Below are positions 8,677 to 17,856 of a DNA stretch of 64,000 nt, piece by piece. The DNA lies in the NCBI RefSeq assembly GCF_014235845.1, contig NZ_JACJUQ010000004.1:62001-126000 (forward strand). The letters run 5' to 3'. The notes under the pieces were generated by a model that worked only from the letters and a program-made list of their open reading frames with translations, ran no database searches and had not been told where the DNA came from. The position numbers and the translations under genes are program-made. Position 1 is the first letter of the stretch. The number at the start of each line of letters is the position of its first letter. The stretch is from Pontivivens nitratireducens. Lineage in GTDB: Bacteria > Pseudomonadota > Alphaproteobacteria > Rhodobacterales > Rhodobacteraceae.

Positions 8677-9399
8677 ATGGCAAGAGTGGCAGTGGTTACG
8701 GGTGGCTCCCGCGGGATCGGAGCGGCAATCTCCAAGGCGCTGAAGGCGGCCGGATGCGAGGTCGCAGCGACCTATGGGGGCAACGACGAGGCCGCAGCGG
8801 CCTTCACCAAGGAAACCGGCATCAAGACCTACAAGTGGTCCGTCGGTGACTATGACGCGTGCAAGGAGGGCATCGCCCAGATCGAATCCGATCTCGGCCC
8901 GGTGGATATTCTGGTCAACAATGCCGGCATCACCCGTGACGCCCCGTTTCACAAGATGACGCCGCAGCAGTGGCATGAGGTCATCGACACCAACCTGACC
9001 GGCGTGTTCAACATGACGCACAATGTCTGGCCGGGAATGCGTGAGCGCAAGTTCGGCCGCATCGTCACGATCTCCTCCATCAACGGTCAAAAGGGTCAGT
9101 TCGCGCAGGCGAACTATGCTGCCTCCAAGGCAGGCGATATCGGCTTTACCAAGTCGCTGGCCCAGGAGGGCGCACGTGCGGGCATTACCGTGAACGTCGT
9201 GGCCCCCGGCTATGTCGGCACCGACATGGTCATGGCCGTGCCCGAGAAAGTGCGTGAAAGCATCATCGGCCAGATCCCCGTCGGTCGTCTGGGTGAGCCG
9301 GAGGAGATCGCGCGTTGCGTGGCGTTCCTCACCGCTGACGATGCGGGCTTCATCACCGGCTCCACCATCACTGCGAATGGTGGGCAGTACTTCACCTGA
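8677..9399 (+). CDS. phaB: Acetoacetyl-CoA reductase
   Basis: A 240-aa short-chain dehydrogenase that reduces acetoacetyl-CoA to (R)-3-hydroxybutyryl-CoA, the monomer for PhaC. The nucleotide-binding TGGSRGIG is at residues 8-15, NNAG at 81-84, and the catalytic set is Ser134 with Tyr147 and Lys151 (NYAASKAG). The stretch NVVAPGYVGTDMV and the end TITANGGQYFT are typical of PhaB. The start ATG is preceded by GAGAGGAAA; the longer open frame upstream overlaps the thiolase gene and is not used. It is the last gene before a strong terminator. Confidence 0.95.
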   Translation: MARVAVVTGGSRGIGAAISKALKAAGCEVAATYGGNDEAAAAFTKETGIKTYKWSVGDYDACKEGIAQIESDLGPVDILVNNAGITRDAPFHKMTPQQWHEVIDTNLTGVFNMTHNVWPGMRERKFGRIVTISSINGQKGQFAQANYAASKAGDIGFTKSLAQEGARAGITVNVVAPGYVGTDMVMAVPEKVRESIIGQIPVGRLGEPEEIARCVAFLTADDAGFITGSTITANGGQYFT

Positions 9400-9422
9400 G
9401 GTGATCTGACCGCGAACCTGGC

Positions 9423-9453
9423 AAACGGCCCGCAGCACCCCTGCGGGCCGTTT
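9423..9453 (+). terminator. Rho-independent terminator after phaB
   Basis: A perfect 13-bp inverted repeat (AAACGGCCCGCAG and its complement) encloses a 5-base loop CACCC. The A-rich left arm and T-rich right arm give the usual AAA-stem-TTT layout. It begins 23 bases after the phaB stop and closes the phaC-phaA-phaB run. Confidence 0.85.
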
Positions 9454-9606
9454 GTCGTTCACACCATGCTTGCGGCCAAGCGCATCGCCACGGCGACGAA
9501 CGCGGCACTGATGCGGGATCGTGAAATCGTGACATTGCAGTGATTCTCACCCTTGGCGCGGGGAGCCCGCAGGCCTATCGTCCGCACGATTCGGAGGAGA
9601 CGAACG

Positions 9607-10344
9607 ATGCGCATCGGCATTCTGGAGACGGGTGAAGTCTCAGGTGATATGGCGGACAAGCACGGCTCCTACCCGCCGATGTTTCGCCGCCTGCTCGACG
9701 CGGCGGATGGTGATCTGACCTACCAGACCTTCAGCGTCGTGCGCGGTGTCATGCCCGACGATCCCGAACAGGCCGATGCGTGGCTTATCACCGGCTCGCG
9801 CCACGGTGTCTACGATCCGTTCCCGTGGATGGAACCGCTCAAGTCGTTTCTGCGCGATTGCCTTGCCCGGCGGGTTCCCGTTGTGGGCGTCTGCTTTGGC
9901 CATCAGCTTCTGGCGGAGGCGATGGGCGGAAAGGTCGAGAAATCCAGCAAAGGCTGGGGGCTGGGTGTGCATACCTATCAGATCACGACCCGCCCCGATT
10001 GGATGGAGACGGCCGGCGATACATTCTCGACACGCGCCTTGCATCAGGATCAGATCGTCGAATTGCCGCCCGAAACCGTGGTTCTGGCACGGTCCGAATT
10101 CTGTAACTACGCGGCCCTCGCCTATGGAGACGCCGATGCCCCCATCGCCATCAGCGTGCAGCCGCATCCCGAATTCGACGCGGACTTCGTGCGCGAAATC
10201 ATCTTGAGCCGGATTGGCGATGCGGTCCCGGAAGATGTCGGCACCGCCGCGCTGGAAACGCTTGACCAGCCGGTGCATAACGTGGACTGGGCGCGCTGGA
10301 TGGTCCGCTTCATGCGGGAGGCAGCCGCACGGCGCGCGGCATGA
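9607..10344 (+). CDS. Class I glutamine amidotransferase-like protein
   Basis: A 245-aa GATase1-fold protein. The nucleophile elbow is GVCFGHQ with Cys96, and His187 and Glu189 (QPHPEF) complete the triad, so glutamine or a related amide should be hydrolysed. It resembles the stand-alone GMP-synthase-like amidotransferases (YfeJ/PuuD-type) rather than a subunit of a known synthase; no synthase partner is adjacent, so its acceptor is unknown. The ATG is preceded by GGAGGAG. The stop overlaps the EamA transporter start as ATGA, which suggests that the product of one is handled by the other, for instance an amino acid derivative that is exported. Confidence 0.8.
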   Translation: MRIGILETGEVSGDMADKHGSYPPMFRRLLDAADGDLTYQTFSVVRGVMPDDPEQADAWLITGSRHGVYDPFPWMEPLKSFLRDCLARRVPVVGVCFGHQLLAEAMGGKVEKSSKGWGLGVHTYQITTRPDWMETAGDTFSTRALHQDQIVELPPETVVLARSEFCNYAALAYGDADAPIAISVQPHPEFDADFVREIILSRIGDAVPEDVGTAALETLDQPVHNVDWARWMVRFMREAAARRAA

Positions 10345-11213
10345 ATCCCACTCTCATCGGCGCGGGCGCGGTTGGTTTGTGGGCGACACTGGCGCTTTTG
10401 ACGGTTCTGGCGGGTGACGTGCCGCCGTTCCAGTTAACCGCGTTCTGCTTTGCGATCGGCGGCGCGATCGGTGTGATCTGGACCGCTCTGGGACGGGGCT
10501 TCGGCGCGATACGCGGGCTTGGATGGCGGGTCTGGATGCTGGGTATCGGCGGGTTGTTCGGCTATCATTTTTTCTACTTCACCGCCCTGCAAAACGCACC
10601 ACCGGCGGAGGCTGGGCTGATCGCCTATCTGTGGCCCCTGCTGATCGTGCTGTTTTCGGGATTGCTGCCCGGGGAAACCTTGCGCCGCGGGCACATCATC
10701 GGCGCCTTGGTCGCGTTCATGGGGGCCGTGCTGATCCTGGCCGATGCGAACCTCAGCTTTTCCGGCGAATATGCCTTGGGATACGCAGCCGCGATCCTGT
10801 GCGCGGTGCTGTGGTCCGGCTATTCCGTATTGTCGCGCCGTTTCGGCAGCGCCCCCACGCAAAGTGTCGCATTGTTTTGTCTGGTGACGGCGGTACTCTC
10901 GACCGGGGCACATCTGCTGTTGGAGGAAACGGTCTGGCCATCGCAGCCGAGCGGCTGGCTGGGGCTGGTGATGCTGGGTCTCGGCCCTGTCGGTGCCGCG
11001 TTCTATCTGTGGGATATCGGGGTGAAGCACGGGGACATCCAGCTTCTCGGAACGGTATCCTATGCCGCGCCATTGCTGTCCACTCTACTTCTGATTGCAA
11101 CCGGGTTTGCGCCGTTGACGTGGACGCTGGCCGCGTCTGCAATTCTGATCACCGGCGGGGCGGTCATAGCCGCCCGCGCCGGATCAGGAAAATCTAGGAG
11201 CGGAGCCGGCTGA
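10341..11213 (+). CDS. EamA/DMT family transporter
   Basis: A 290-aa inner-membrane protein with about ten hydrophobic helices arranged as two EamA repeats (residues about 1-135 and 145-280). LFGYHFFYFTALQNAPPAEAGLIAYLWPLLIVLFS, split over the first repeat, is the typical EamA pattern and is close to the YddG type, which exports aromatic amino acids. The substrate here is not determined. It overlaps the amidotransferase gene by four bases (ATGA) and its 3' end overlaps the convergent DUF465 gene by 20 bases. Confidence 0.85.
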   Translation: MNPTLIGAGAVGLWATLALLTVLAGDVPPFQLTAFCFAIGGAIGVIWTALGRGFGAIRGLGWRVWMLGIGGLFGYHFFYFTALQNAPPAEAGLIAYLWPLLIVLFSGLLPGETLRRGHIIGALVAFMGAVLILADANLSFSGEYALGYAAAILCAVLWSGYSVLSRRFGSAPTQSVALFCLVTAVLSTGAHLLLEETVWPSQPSGWLGLVMLGLGPVGAAFYLWDIGVKHGDIQLLGTVSYAAPLLSTLLLIATGFAPLTWTLAASAILITGGAVIAARAGSGKSRSGAG

Positions 11214-11358
11214 TTTCCTCCTTCAGTCGCAGCTTTTCCCGCTTCATCTCGGCAATCTGAAGATTGTCGGAGGCTGGGCTGCGTTGCTCCGTTTCAATGG
11301 TCTGGGACAGGATTTGATGCTTCTTCTGAAGTGCGCTGACATGTGAGGTAACGCTCAT
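11194..11358 (-). CDS. DUF465/YdcH family small coiled-coil protein
   Basis: A 54-aa protein, MSVTSHVSALQKKHQILSQ to KREKLRLKEEISRLRS, with the DUF465 hallmarks: HVSALQKKHQ.L near the start and K.EKLRLKEEI near the end. It should form an antiparallel helical hairpin. The function of the family is unknown. The ATG was chosen because AGGAG lies upstream at suitable spacing; a longer reading by 16 codons would lack family similarity. It converges with and overlaps the EamA gene. Confidence 0.85.
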   Translation of the reverse strand: MSVTSHVSALQKKHQILSQTIETEQRSPASDNLQIAEMKREKLRLKEEISRLRS

Positions 11359-11449
11359 TCTTGGGGTACTCCTTCCATCCAGATGACAGTCCGAGTATTT
11401 CGCCACATATTCATATAACTGTCATGTCTGGTTTTTTACGCAATTTTAC

Positions 11450-12208
11450 TTATATTGCGGCGAGCGAAAGGCAGGCCCCTTCGCGCAGCACCCCGGACGC
11501 CAGCGCGCTGAAATGCGAAACGTCCCCCGGATGCGAATCCCCCTCGTGCACAACCATAGGTGGCAACAGCTTCAAGGGTGCGCGTGCGCCCTTGATGGCC
11601 TGTACGATAACCCGCTCCGCCGCCCGCCCTGCCCGCGCGGCCAATGGCAGGATCAACACACCGCCGGTGCGACCTTGCAGGGGTGCCAGAATATCCGCCA
11701 GCCGGTCGGTGCGGTTGATCATGGTGAAGGTTCCACGATCCCGCAGCCGCCGCAGGCCCGAATCGATCCACGTAGCCAGGGGCGTATCCTCGACATGTGC
11801 CGTTCCGCGCCCCGGATCGTTGGGCCGAATCCCCTGACCTGCGCCGAAAAAGGGCGGGTTGGCGATAACATGATCGAATCGTTGGGCGCGCAATTCCGGC
11901 GGCATTCGCGACAGGTCCCCCTCCAAAACACGCGCGCCTTGGGGCAGGTTGCGCCGCGCCAATTCGGCGTAGTCGCGCTGCATCTCGATACCGGCCAGAT
12001 CCAGCCCCGCCACGCGCGCGTTCAGACAGGCCAGTGCCGTGCCCGCACCGCAACCCAGTTCCAGCACACTCTGCCCCGAAACCGCAGGGCAGGCCGCTGC
12101 CAGCCAGACGGGATCGGTCGCGGCGCGGTATCCCTTTCGTGGTTGCCAGATATGCACACGGCCGCCCAGAAATGCATCATGGGTCAGATCCGTTTGGGCA
12201 AAGCTCAC
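11450..12208 (-). CDS. TrmN6-like N6-adenine methyltransferase
   Basis: A 252-aa SAM-dependent methyltransferase. Motif I is VLELGCGAGTALACL near residue 48, and the catalytic NPPFF motif, typical of enzymes that methylate an exocyclic amino group, is in DHVIANPPFFGAG. Family members include TrmN6, which modifies A37 of tRNA-Val1, and this is the likely role, but substrate identity within the group is not certain. Its start overlaps the DUF2007 stop as ATGA, so translation is probably coupled. Confidence 0.85.
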   Translation of the reverse strand: MSFAQTDLTHDAFLGGRVHIWQPRKGYRAATDPVWLAAACPAVSGQSVLELGCGAGTALACLNARVAGLDLAGIEMQRDYAELARRNLPQGARVLEGDLSRMPPELRAQRFDHVIANPPFFGAGQGIRPNDPGRGTAHVEDTPLATWIDSGLRRLRDRGTFTMINRTDRLADILAPLQGRTGGVLILPLAARAGRAAERVIVQAIKGARAPLKLLPPMVVHEGDSHPGDVSHFSALASGVLREGACLSLAAI

Positions 12209-12426
12209 CTGCGCTCACTCACTTCGACGTCATTGTCGCGCAGGATCGCACGGGCGCGAAAGGCGTCAGCGCGCGCGACTGACATGCGTCGTGGCAGCAC
12301 ACCTATCGAACCTTCCAGCACGCTCATATGGACGTCCATGACGAACGTCTCTATCTGTTCACCGCGTAGCAATGCTTCGGCAAAGCTGAGTGTGACCGGA
12401 TCGTTGGTGCGCAGTATTTCTTCCAT
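12205..12426 (-). CDS. DUF2007 domain small protein
   Basis: A 73-aa protein, MEEILRTNDPVTLSFAEALLRG onward, with the DUF2007 pattern (LLRGEQIETFVMD, then a conserved R....A..RA..IL). The domain is described as a putative signal-transducing fold resembling PII proteins, but has no proven function. The start was taken at the methionine matching the family. It precedes and overlaps the TrmN6-like gene, an arrangement common in Rhodobacteraceae, and is divergent from the polyprenyl synthase gene with 71 bases between. Confidence 0.8.
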   Translation of the reverse strand: MEEILRTNDPVTLSFAEALLRGEQIETFVMDVHMSVLEGSIGVLPRRMSVARADAFRARAILRDNDVEVSERR

Positions 12427-12497
12427 GTGCCGGGTGTAGCCGGTGCCCCACAAACCGTCGAGTCCCCCCAGGGGCCGGTGCGAGCAAGGATAGTGAA

Positions 12498-13475
12498 TTG
12501 ACCTCTCCGATAATACGCCTTCAATCTCTGCTCGAGACGCGCATGAATGCGGTGAACCACCTGATCGCCACCCGGATGGAGAGCGAGAACGCCCCCCGCA
12601 TCCCCGAGGTGACGGCCCACCTTATCGGCGCGGGAGGCAAACGGATACGCCCGCTGCTGACCCTCGCGGCGGCAGGGCTGTACGGCTATGACGGTGAGCA
12701 TGACGTGAAGCTGGCAGCGACGGTGGAATTCATCCACACCGCCACCCTGCTGCACGATGACGTGGTGGACGAAAGCGATCAGCGACGCGGGCGTCCGACC
12801 GCCAACCTGCTATGGGACAATCAGTCCAGCGTTCTGGTGGGCGATTATCTGTTCGCACGCTCGTTTCAGTTGATGGTCGAGGCGGGCAGTCTGCGCGTGC
12901 TCGACATTCTGGCCAATGCAGCCGCCGTGATCGCCGAGGGCGAGGTCCTGCAATTGTCCGTCGCGCGCAACCTCGCCACGCCGGAGGAGACCTATATCCG
13001 CGTTGTCCGCGGCAAGACGGCCGCCCTGTTCGCCGCCGCAACCCAGGTGGGCGGTCTGGTCGCCGGCGCGTCCGAGCGGGACATCACGGCCCTGTGCAAT
13101 TATGGGGACGCGTTGGGCATCGCGTTCCAGATCGCCGACGATCTGCTGGATTTGACCGGCGACGATATCGGCAAGGATACTGGCGACGACCTGCGTGAGG
13201 GCAAGCTGACCCTGCCCGTCATCCGCGCCATCGCGGCCTCTGACGCGCAGGAGCGTAGCTTCTGGGAACGTCTGATCGGACGGGGCCGGTATCAGGAGGG
13301 TGATCTGGACATCGCGCTCGGCATCTTCGCCCGGCACAACATTCTGGAAACGGTGCGCGCCACCGCGTTCGACTATGTGGCAAAGGCGCAGGCGGAACTG
13401 GAGATTCTGCCCGATACGCCGATCCGCGCGGAACTGCACGATCTGGCGGATTTCGTGGTCTCGCGCCTGCGCTGA
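12498..13475 (+). CDS. All-trans polyprenyl diphosphate synthase
   Basis: Elongates isoprenoid diphosphates with IPP to make the long side chain of ubiquinone (octaprenyl/decaprenyl type). The 325-aa protein has both aspartate-rich motifs: first DDVVDE at residues 87-92 and second DDLLD at 214-218, with GKRIRP at 47-52 and the conserved GKT at 172-174. The start is a TTG with AAGGA eight bases upstream; the next ATG, 15 codons later, would cut into the first helix. Product chain length cannot be read reliably from sequence. It runs toward ispE, another isoprenoid gene, on the opposite strand. Confidence 0.92.
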   Translation: MTSPIIRLQSLLETRMNAVNHLIATRMESENAPRIPEVTAHLIGAGGKRIRPLLTLAAAGLYGYDGEHDVKLAATVEFIHTATLLHDDVVDESDQRRGRPTANLLWDNQSSVLVGDYLFARSFQLMVEAGSLRVLDILANAAAVIAEGEVLQLSVARNLATPEETYIRVVRGKTAALFAAATQVGGLVAGASERDITALCNYGDALGIAFQIADDLLDLTGDDIGKDTGDDLREGKLTLPVIRAIAASDAQERSFWERLIGRGRYQEGDLDIALGIFARHNILETVRATAFDYVAKAQAELEILPDTPIRAELHDLADFVVSRLR

Positions 13476-13487
13476 AGGCGGCCTGGC

Positions 13488-14321
13488 CTAACGTCCGACG
13501 GGCGCCGCCGCGACCCACCAGCCGGGATGGGCATCACGCACCCGGTCCGCCGCGCGCAGCGCCGCCGCCTGCTCCGCATAAAGACCAAAACATGTCGCGC
13601 CCGAGCCTGACATCCGCGCGAACGGCGCGTCATGATGCAGGGCCCTGAGCACCTCACCGATCACCGGCGACAACTGCTCGGCCGGGAATTGCAGATCATT
13701 GCGCTGCCTGGTGAGCCATTTCACAAAGCCGTCAAAGTCACCGAAGCTGTCGGGCATATCCATCGGCGCTTTGTCGGCATGATCCAGGCGCGCGAAAACC
13801 GCAGGGGTCGCCATGCCGACACCCGGATTGACCAGAACCAACCATGCGGGAGGCAACGCGGGCACCAGCTGCAACACCTCCCCTATGCCGCGCATCCGGG
13901 TCGGGACCGATGCCAGACATACCGGCACATCGGCACCCAGCGGCGTCAGATCGGCAGCGGCTGGCAGGGTGAGGCCGTGCAACCGGGACATTGCGCGGAT
14001 CGTCGCCGCAGCGTCAGCCGAGCCGCCCCCGATACCGGATGAGACCGGCAATGCCTTGGTCAGACGCAGCGCCCCGCTTACACCCAAATGCCGTGCCGCG
14101 CGCAACACCAGATTATCGGGCGTAGCGCCGATTCCGCTGCCGAAGGGGCCGTCGATGGCCAGGGACAGTCCTGGTCCGGCCTCCACCTCCACCACGTCTC
14201 CAAGATCAGCGAAGACCACCAGCGAATCGAGCATATGCAGCCCGTCGGGCCTGCGTCCTGTCACGTGCAGTGTCAGGTTGATCTTGGCCCGGGCGAGCTC
14301 CCGTATCGACGCGTCTACCAC
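13488..14321 (-). CDS. ispE: 4-diphosphocytidyl-2-C-methyl-D-erythritol kinase
   Basis: GHMP kinase of the MEP pathway that phosphorylates CDP-ME on the way to IPP and DMAPP. The 277-aa protein has ARAKINLTLHVTGRRPDGLH at the N-terminus and the ATP-binding PVSSGIGGGSADAAA, both diagnostic. The start is GTG, placed two bases after the stop of the TPR gene, so re-initiation or coupling is likely. It converges with the polyprenyl synthase gene and thereby sits beside the enzyme that uses the pathway product. Confidence 0.95.
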   Translation of the reverse strand: MVDASIRELARAKINLTLHVTGRRPDGLHMLDSLVVFADLGDVVEVEAGPGLSLAIDGPFGSGIGATPDNLVLRAARHLGVSGALRLTKALPVSSGIGGGSADAAATIRAMSRLHGLTLPAAADLTPLGADVPVCLASVPTRMRGIGEVLQLVPALPPAWLVLVNPGVGMATPAVFARLDHADKAPMDMPDSFGDFDGFVKWLTRQRNDLQFPAEQLSPVIGEVLRALHHDAPFARMSGSGATCFGLYAEQAAALRAADRVRDAHPGWWVAAAPVGR

Positions 14322-14322
14322 C

Positions 14323-15996
14323 TCAGTTCGCAGCCTCCTGCGCCAGAACCGCGTCCAGACCGATGTCGAGCTTCAGGCGGATGCGGCTCTCTTCCTCAGG
14401 CTCCGGCTCGAAGGACAGGGCGCGCTTCCACTGAAACTCCGCCTCGCGCTTGCGCCCGACGGCCCAGTAGACATCACCCAGATGGTCGTTGATGATCGGA
14501 TCGACGGGCGCCAGTTCCACCGCACGTTCCATCGGCTCGATCGCCTCCTCGAAACGCCCGAGGCGGTACAGAACCCAGCCAAGGGAATCGGTGATGTAGC
14601 CGTCATAGGGGCGCTGATCGACGGCACGGCGGATCATCTCCAACGCCGCATCCAGATCGCGCTTCTCCTCGACCAGCGAATAGCCCAGATAGTTCAGAAC
14701 CAGCGCGTTGTCCGGCTCCAGTTCCAACGCCCGGCGCAGGTCAGCCTCCGCCGCCGTCCAGTTGTCCGCATTGTGATGCGCCACCGCACGTTGATAATAG
14801 ACCAGCCAGTGCTGTGGCGACGGCTCCCCCAGCAGTGACACAGCCATGTCGAAGGCCTCTATCGCCTCAGCCGGGCGGTCGGCGCGGCGCAAGGTATCGC
14901 CGTGCAGGTAATGCAGGCGCATGCTGTCGGGATAGGCGCGCGTCAGACCGGCCAGAACAGCGATTGCATCGTCCTGACGCCCATCATTGGCAAGCGCTTG
15001 CATGCGACCCAGTTCCGCCTCCACGAATTGGGGTGAAGTGCTGGACACCGCATCGAATGCATCGGTTGCCAGCGTGTACTGCCCCTGCTCGTTCAGCACG
15101 GTGGCCACCAATAGCTGCGCCTCGGCGAAGTCCGGCTGAATATGCGCGGCAAGGCGGCTGTAGATCAATGCGACGTCAGCGCCTTCCTCCCCCAGAACGG
15201 AGGCGAGGTCGAACAGAACCTCCGCGATGCCGTCATCCGGGGTCTGCACCAGATCGAACTGCACGGAATCGTCCTGTTCGATCCGGGTGCGCAGCACCTC
15301 GAACGTGCGGTCGCCGAAGCCTGTGGCCAGCACATCGTCCGCAACCGCCAGCGCCGTTTCCTTCTGTCCGGTGGCGGCCAGCAACTGGATGCGCGCCTGG
15401 GTGGACCGGCGGTTCAGGCGAACCGGACCGGTATCGCCCCCCTCCATCCTGCGCGATGCGGCCTCGACCTGTCCGGTCAGCGCCAACGCCAATGCGGAGT
15501 GAAAGGCCGCGAAGACCTCGTAGGTCTCATTCCCTGAAACCGCATCGAACAAGTCCAGCGCCGCAGCCTCATCCCCCAGTGACATCATCAGCCAGCCGCG
15601 CAACAGCTCCGCCAACAGGGGCGTCATGCCCTGCTCACCCTGATCCAGCCGCGCCAGGGCGCGGGCCGGATCGTCGCGACGGATATCATGCGTGATCGCA
15701 ACAAGGGTTGCGAACTGGTTCTCGGAATTCAGCGCCAGCAGCCGTTCCGCGATGCTGGCCGCGACACCGACCCGCCCGGCGGAGACTTGCGCCTGCATCG
15801 CACGTTGCAGCAATTGCGTGTCTTCACCGTCATAGCCGAGGGCACGGGTGTAGTAGAGCGCCGCCTGCACATGATCGTCGCGCAGCTCCGCCTGCGCGGC
15901 CGCCAGATAGGATCCGGACAGACTGCGTGCCTCGACCATTGTGGGCAGCAGCACCGACAGAGCTGTCGCGAATGCGAAAAGGGAGCGGACGGGCAT
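14323..15996 (-). CDS. Tetratricopeptide-repeat protein, exported
   Basis: A 557-aa protein with an N-terminal signal peptide (MPVRSLFAFATALSVLLPTMVEA, cleavage near residue 23) and then an all-helical array of TPR repeats. The clearest are near the C-terminus, for example AEADLRRALELEPDNALVLNYLGYSL and EEAIEPMERAVELAPVDPI. It probably acts in the periplasm or at the outer membrane as a protein-protein interaction scaffold; no catalytic domain is visible. It lies immediately upstream of ispE on the same strand with two bases between. A TPR protein at this place is usual in related genomes but has no defined role that I know. Confidence 0.85.
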   Translation of the reverse strand: MPVRSLFAFATALSVLLPTMVEARSLSGSYLAAAQAELRDDHVQAALYYTRALGYDGEDTQLLQRAMQAQVSAGRVGVAASIAERLLALNSENQFATLVAITHDIRRDDPARALARLDQGEQGMTPLLAELLRGWLMMSLGDEAAALDLFDAVSGNETYEVFAAFHSALALALTGQVEAASRRMEGGDTGPVRLNRRSTQARIQLLAATGQKETALAVADDVLATGFGDRTFEVLRTRIEQDDSVQFDLVQTPDDGIAEVLFDLASVLGEEGADVALIYSRLAAHIQPDFAEAQLLVATVLNEQGQYTLATDAFDAVSSTSPQFVEAELGRMQALANDGRQDDAIAVLAGLTRAYPDSMRLHYLHGDTLRRADRPAEAIEAFDMAVSLLGEPSPQHWLVYYQRAVAHHNADNWTAAEADLRRALELEPDNALVLNYLGYSLVEEKRDLDAALEMIRRAVDQRPYDGYITDSLGWVLYRLGRFEEAIEPMERAVELAPVDPIINDHLGDVYWAVGRKREAEFQWKRALSFEPEPEEESRIRLKLDIGLDAVLAQEAAN

Positions 15997-16136
15997 GGGC
16001 AAACCTCGGAATTCTCGTTTTGCACACCCTAGGCATCCGACCGGAGGAGGGCAACGCGACACGACCCGAACCGGCCCGTGGCAGGATCGCGGGGTCGGGC
16101 GCGCGTCGCAGCGCACGCCCGAAAGTTCTCAGCCGA

Positions 16137-17786
16137 TTACATGTTCGGATAGTTCGGCCCGTCGCCGCCCTGCGGAACCGTCCAGACGATGTTCTGGAGG
16201 GGATCCTTGATGTCGCATGTCTTGCAGTGGACGCAGTTCTGACCGTTGATCTGGAACGATTTCTCACCTTCCTGACCCACGAATTCGTAAACGCCCGCAG
16301 GGCAGTAGCGCTGCGAAGGTCCGGCATATTTCGGCAGGTTCACATGCGTGGGCAGATCCGCATCCTTCAGCTTGAGGTGCGTCGGTTGATCCTCGGCATG
16401 ATTGGTGCCCGAAAAGGACACGTTGGTCAGCCGGTCAAAGCTGAGCTTCCCGTCCGCCTTGGGATAGTCGATGGGCTGGTGACGCCGGGCGGGTTCGGTG
16501 CTTTCCGCATCGGTCTTGCCGTGCTTCAGCGTGCCCAGCAGGGGCTTTCCGAACAGCGACGCCCACCACATATCGAGGCCGCCCACGACCATCGAGGCGA
16601 TCAGACCATAGCGGGACCACAACGGCTTGACGTTGCGCACCTTGATCAGATCCTTGCCGATCGCGCCGGTCTTGACCTCCTCGGTGTAGTCGGACAACTC
16701 ATCCGACTGGCGACCAGCCGCGATGGCAGCATGCGCAGCCTCGGCCGCGGCCTTGCCCGACAGCATCGCGTTGTGGTTGCCCTTGATCCGCGGCACGTTG
16801 ACGAGGCCGGCGGAACAGCCCAGCAGCGCGCCGCCCGGGAACGCCATCTTGGGGATGGATTGGAACCCGCCCTCGGTGATGGCGCGCGCGCCATAGGCGA
16901 CCCGCTTTCCCCCCTCGAACACAGGGGCGATGTCGGGGTGATGCTTGAACCGCTGAAACTCCTGATAGGGCGACAGGTAGGGGTTCTTGTAATTCAGGTG
17001 CGTCACGAAACCAACGTAGACCTGATTGTTTTCAGCGTGATACAGGAACGAACCGCCGCCCGCATTCTTGCCCAGTGGCCAGCCCATGGTGTGCGTGACC
17101 TGCCCCAGCTTGTGATGCTCGGGCTTGATATCCCAAACCTCCTTGATGCCCAGTCCGTATTTCTGGACATCGCAATCCGCGTCGAGACCGTAGCGCGCGA
17201 TGGCCATCTTGCTCAACGAACCGCGCACGCCCTCGGCCAGGAAGACGTACTTGCCGTGCAATTCCATCCCCGGCTCGTAGCCCGCGCCCTTGGTGCCGTC
17301 CTTCTCGATGCCGAATTCGCCTGCGACGACGCCCTTGACCTCTCCGTTATCGCCATAGACCAGTTCGGAGCAGGACATGCCGGGAAAGATTTCGACGCCC
17401 AGCGCCTCGGCCTGCTCGGCCATCCAGCGGCAGACATTGCCCATTGATACGACGTAGTTGCCATGGTTGTTCAACAGCGGCGGCATCGGAAAGTTCGGGA
17501 TCTTGACCGATCCGTTCGGGGCGAGGACGAGGAAGCGATCCTCGGTCACTTCGGTCGTGACAGGGGCCCCCTTCTCACGCCAATCGGGAATCAGCGCGTC
17601 CAGGCCGATGGGATCCAGCACAGCACCGGACAGGATGTGCGCTCCGACCTCGGACCCCTTTTCCAGAACGACGACGTTCATGTCAGCGTCGAGTTGTTTC
17701 AGCCGGATCGCAGCCGACAGGCCAGCAGGCCCCGCACCGACGATGACGACATCGTATTCCATGGCTTCACGTTCGACTTCAGACAT
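16137..17786 (-). CDS. Electron transfer flavoprotein-ubiquinone oxidoreductase
   Basis: Moves electrons from reduced ETF (fatty acid and amino acid oxidation) to ubiquinone at the inner membrane. The 549-aa protein begins with an FAD-binding VVIVGAGPAGLSAAIRL, has the membrane-associated quinone domain in the middle, and ends with a [4Fe-4S] domain whose ligands are Cys495 (YCPAGVYEF) and Cys518, Cys521 and Cys524 (NCVHCKTC), followed by DIKDP. All expected ligands are present and the length is standard. The electron-donor genes etfAB are not in this window. Confidence 0.96.
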   Translation of the reverse strand: MSEVEREAMEYDVVIVGAGPAGLSAAIRLKQLDADMNVVVLEKGSEVGAHILSGAVLDPIGLDALIPDWREKGAPVTTEVTEDRFLVLAPNGSVKIPNFPMPPLLNNHGNYVVSMGNVCRWMAEQAEALGVEIFPGMSCSELVYGDNGEVKGVVAGEFGIEKDGTKGAGYEPGMELHGKYVFLAEGVRGSLSKMAIARYGLDADCDVQKYGLGIKEVWDIKPEHHKLGQVTHTMGWPLGKNAGGGSFLYHAENNQVYVGFVTHLNYKNPYLSPYQEFQRFKHHPDIAPVFEGGKRVAYGARAITEGGFQSIPKMAFPGGALLGCSAGLVNVPRIKGNHNAMLSGKAAAEAAHAAIAAGRQSDELSDYTEEVKTGAIGKDLIKVRNVKPLWSRYGLIASMVVGGLDMWWASLFGKPLLGTLKHGKTDAESTEPARRHQPIDYPKADGKLSFDRLTNVSFSGTNHAEDQPTHLKLKDADLPTHVNLPKYAGPSQRYCPAGVYEFVGQEGEKSFQINGQNCVHCKTCDIKDPLQNIVWTVPQGGDGPNYPNM

Positions 17787-17856
17787 ATTTCGGCTTCCTT
17801 TGCATGGGTCCGGGCAATTTCATTTCGTGACAGGTATGGGGCCGGGCATTGCCCTG

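Noticed and set aside
9400-9606. Search for a small RNA or tRNA gene in the gap after phaB
   Set aside because: Apart from the terminator there is no cloverleaf and no conserved structure that I can see; the same was found for the other gaps over 150 bases.
15708-17447. Plus-strand open frame of 579 codons opposite the TPR gene and the ETF oxidoreductase gene
   Set aside because: Long only because both opposite genes are GC-rich; it has no ribosome site or recognisable motif and crosses two real genes.
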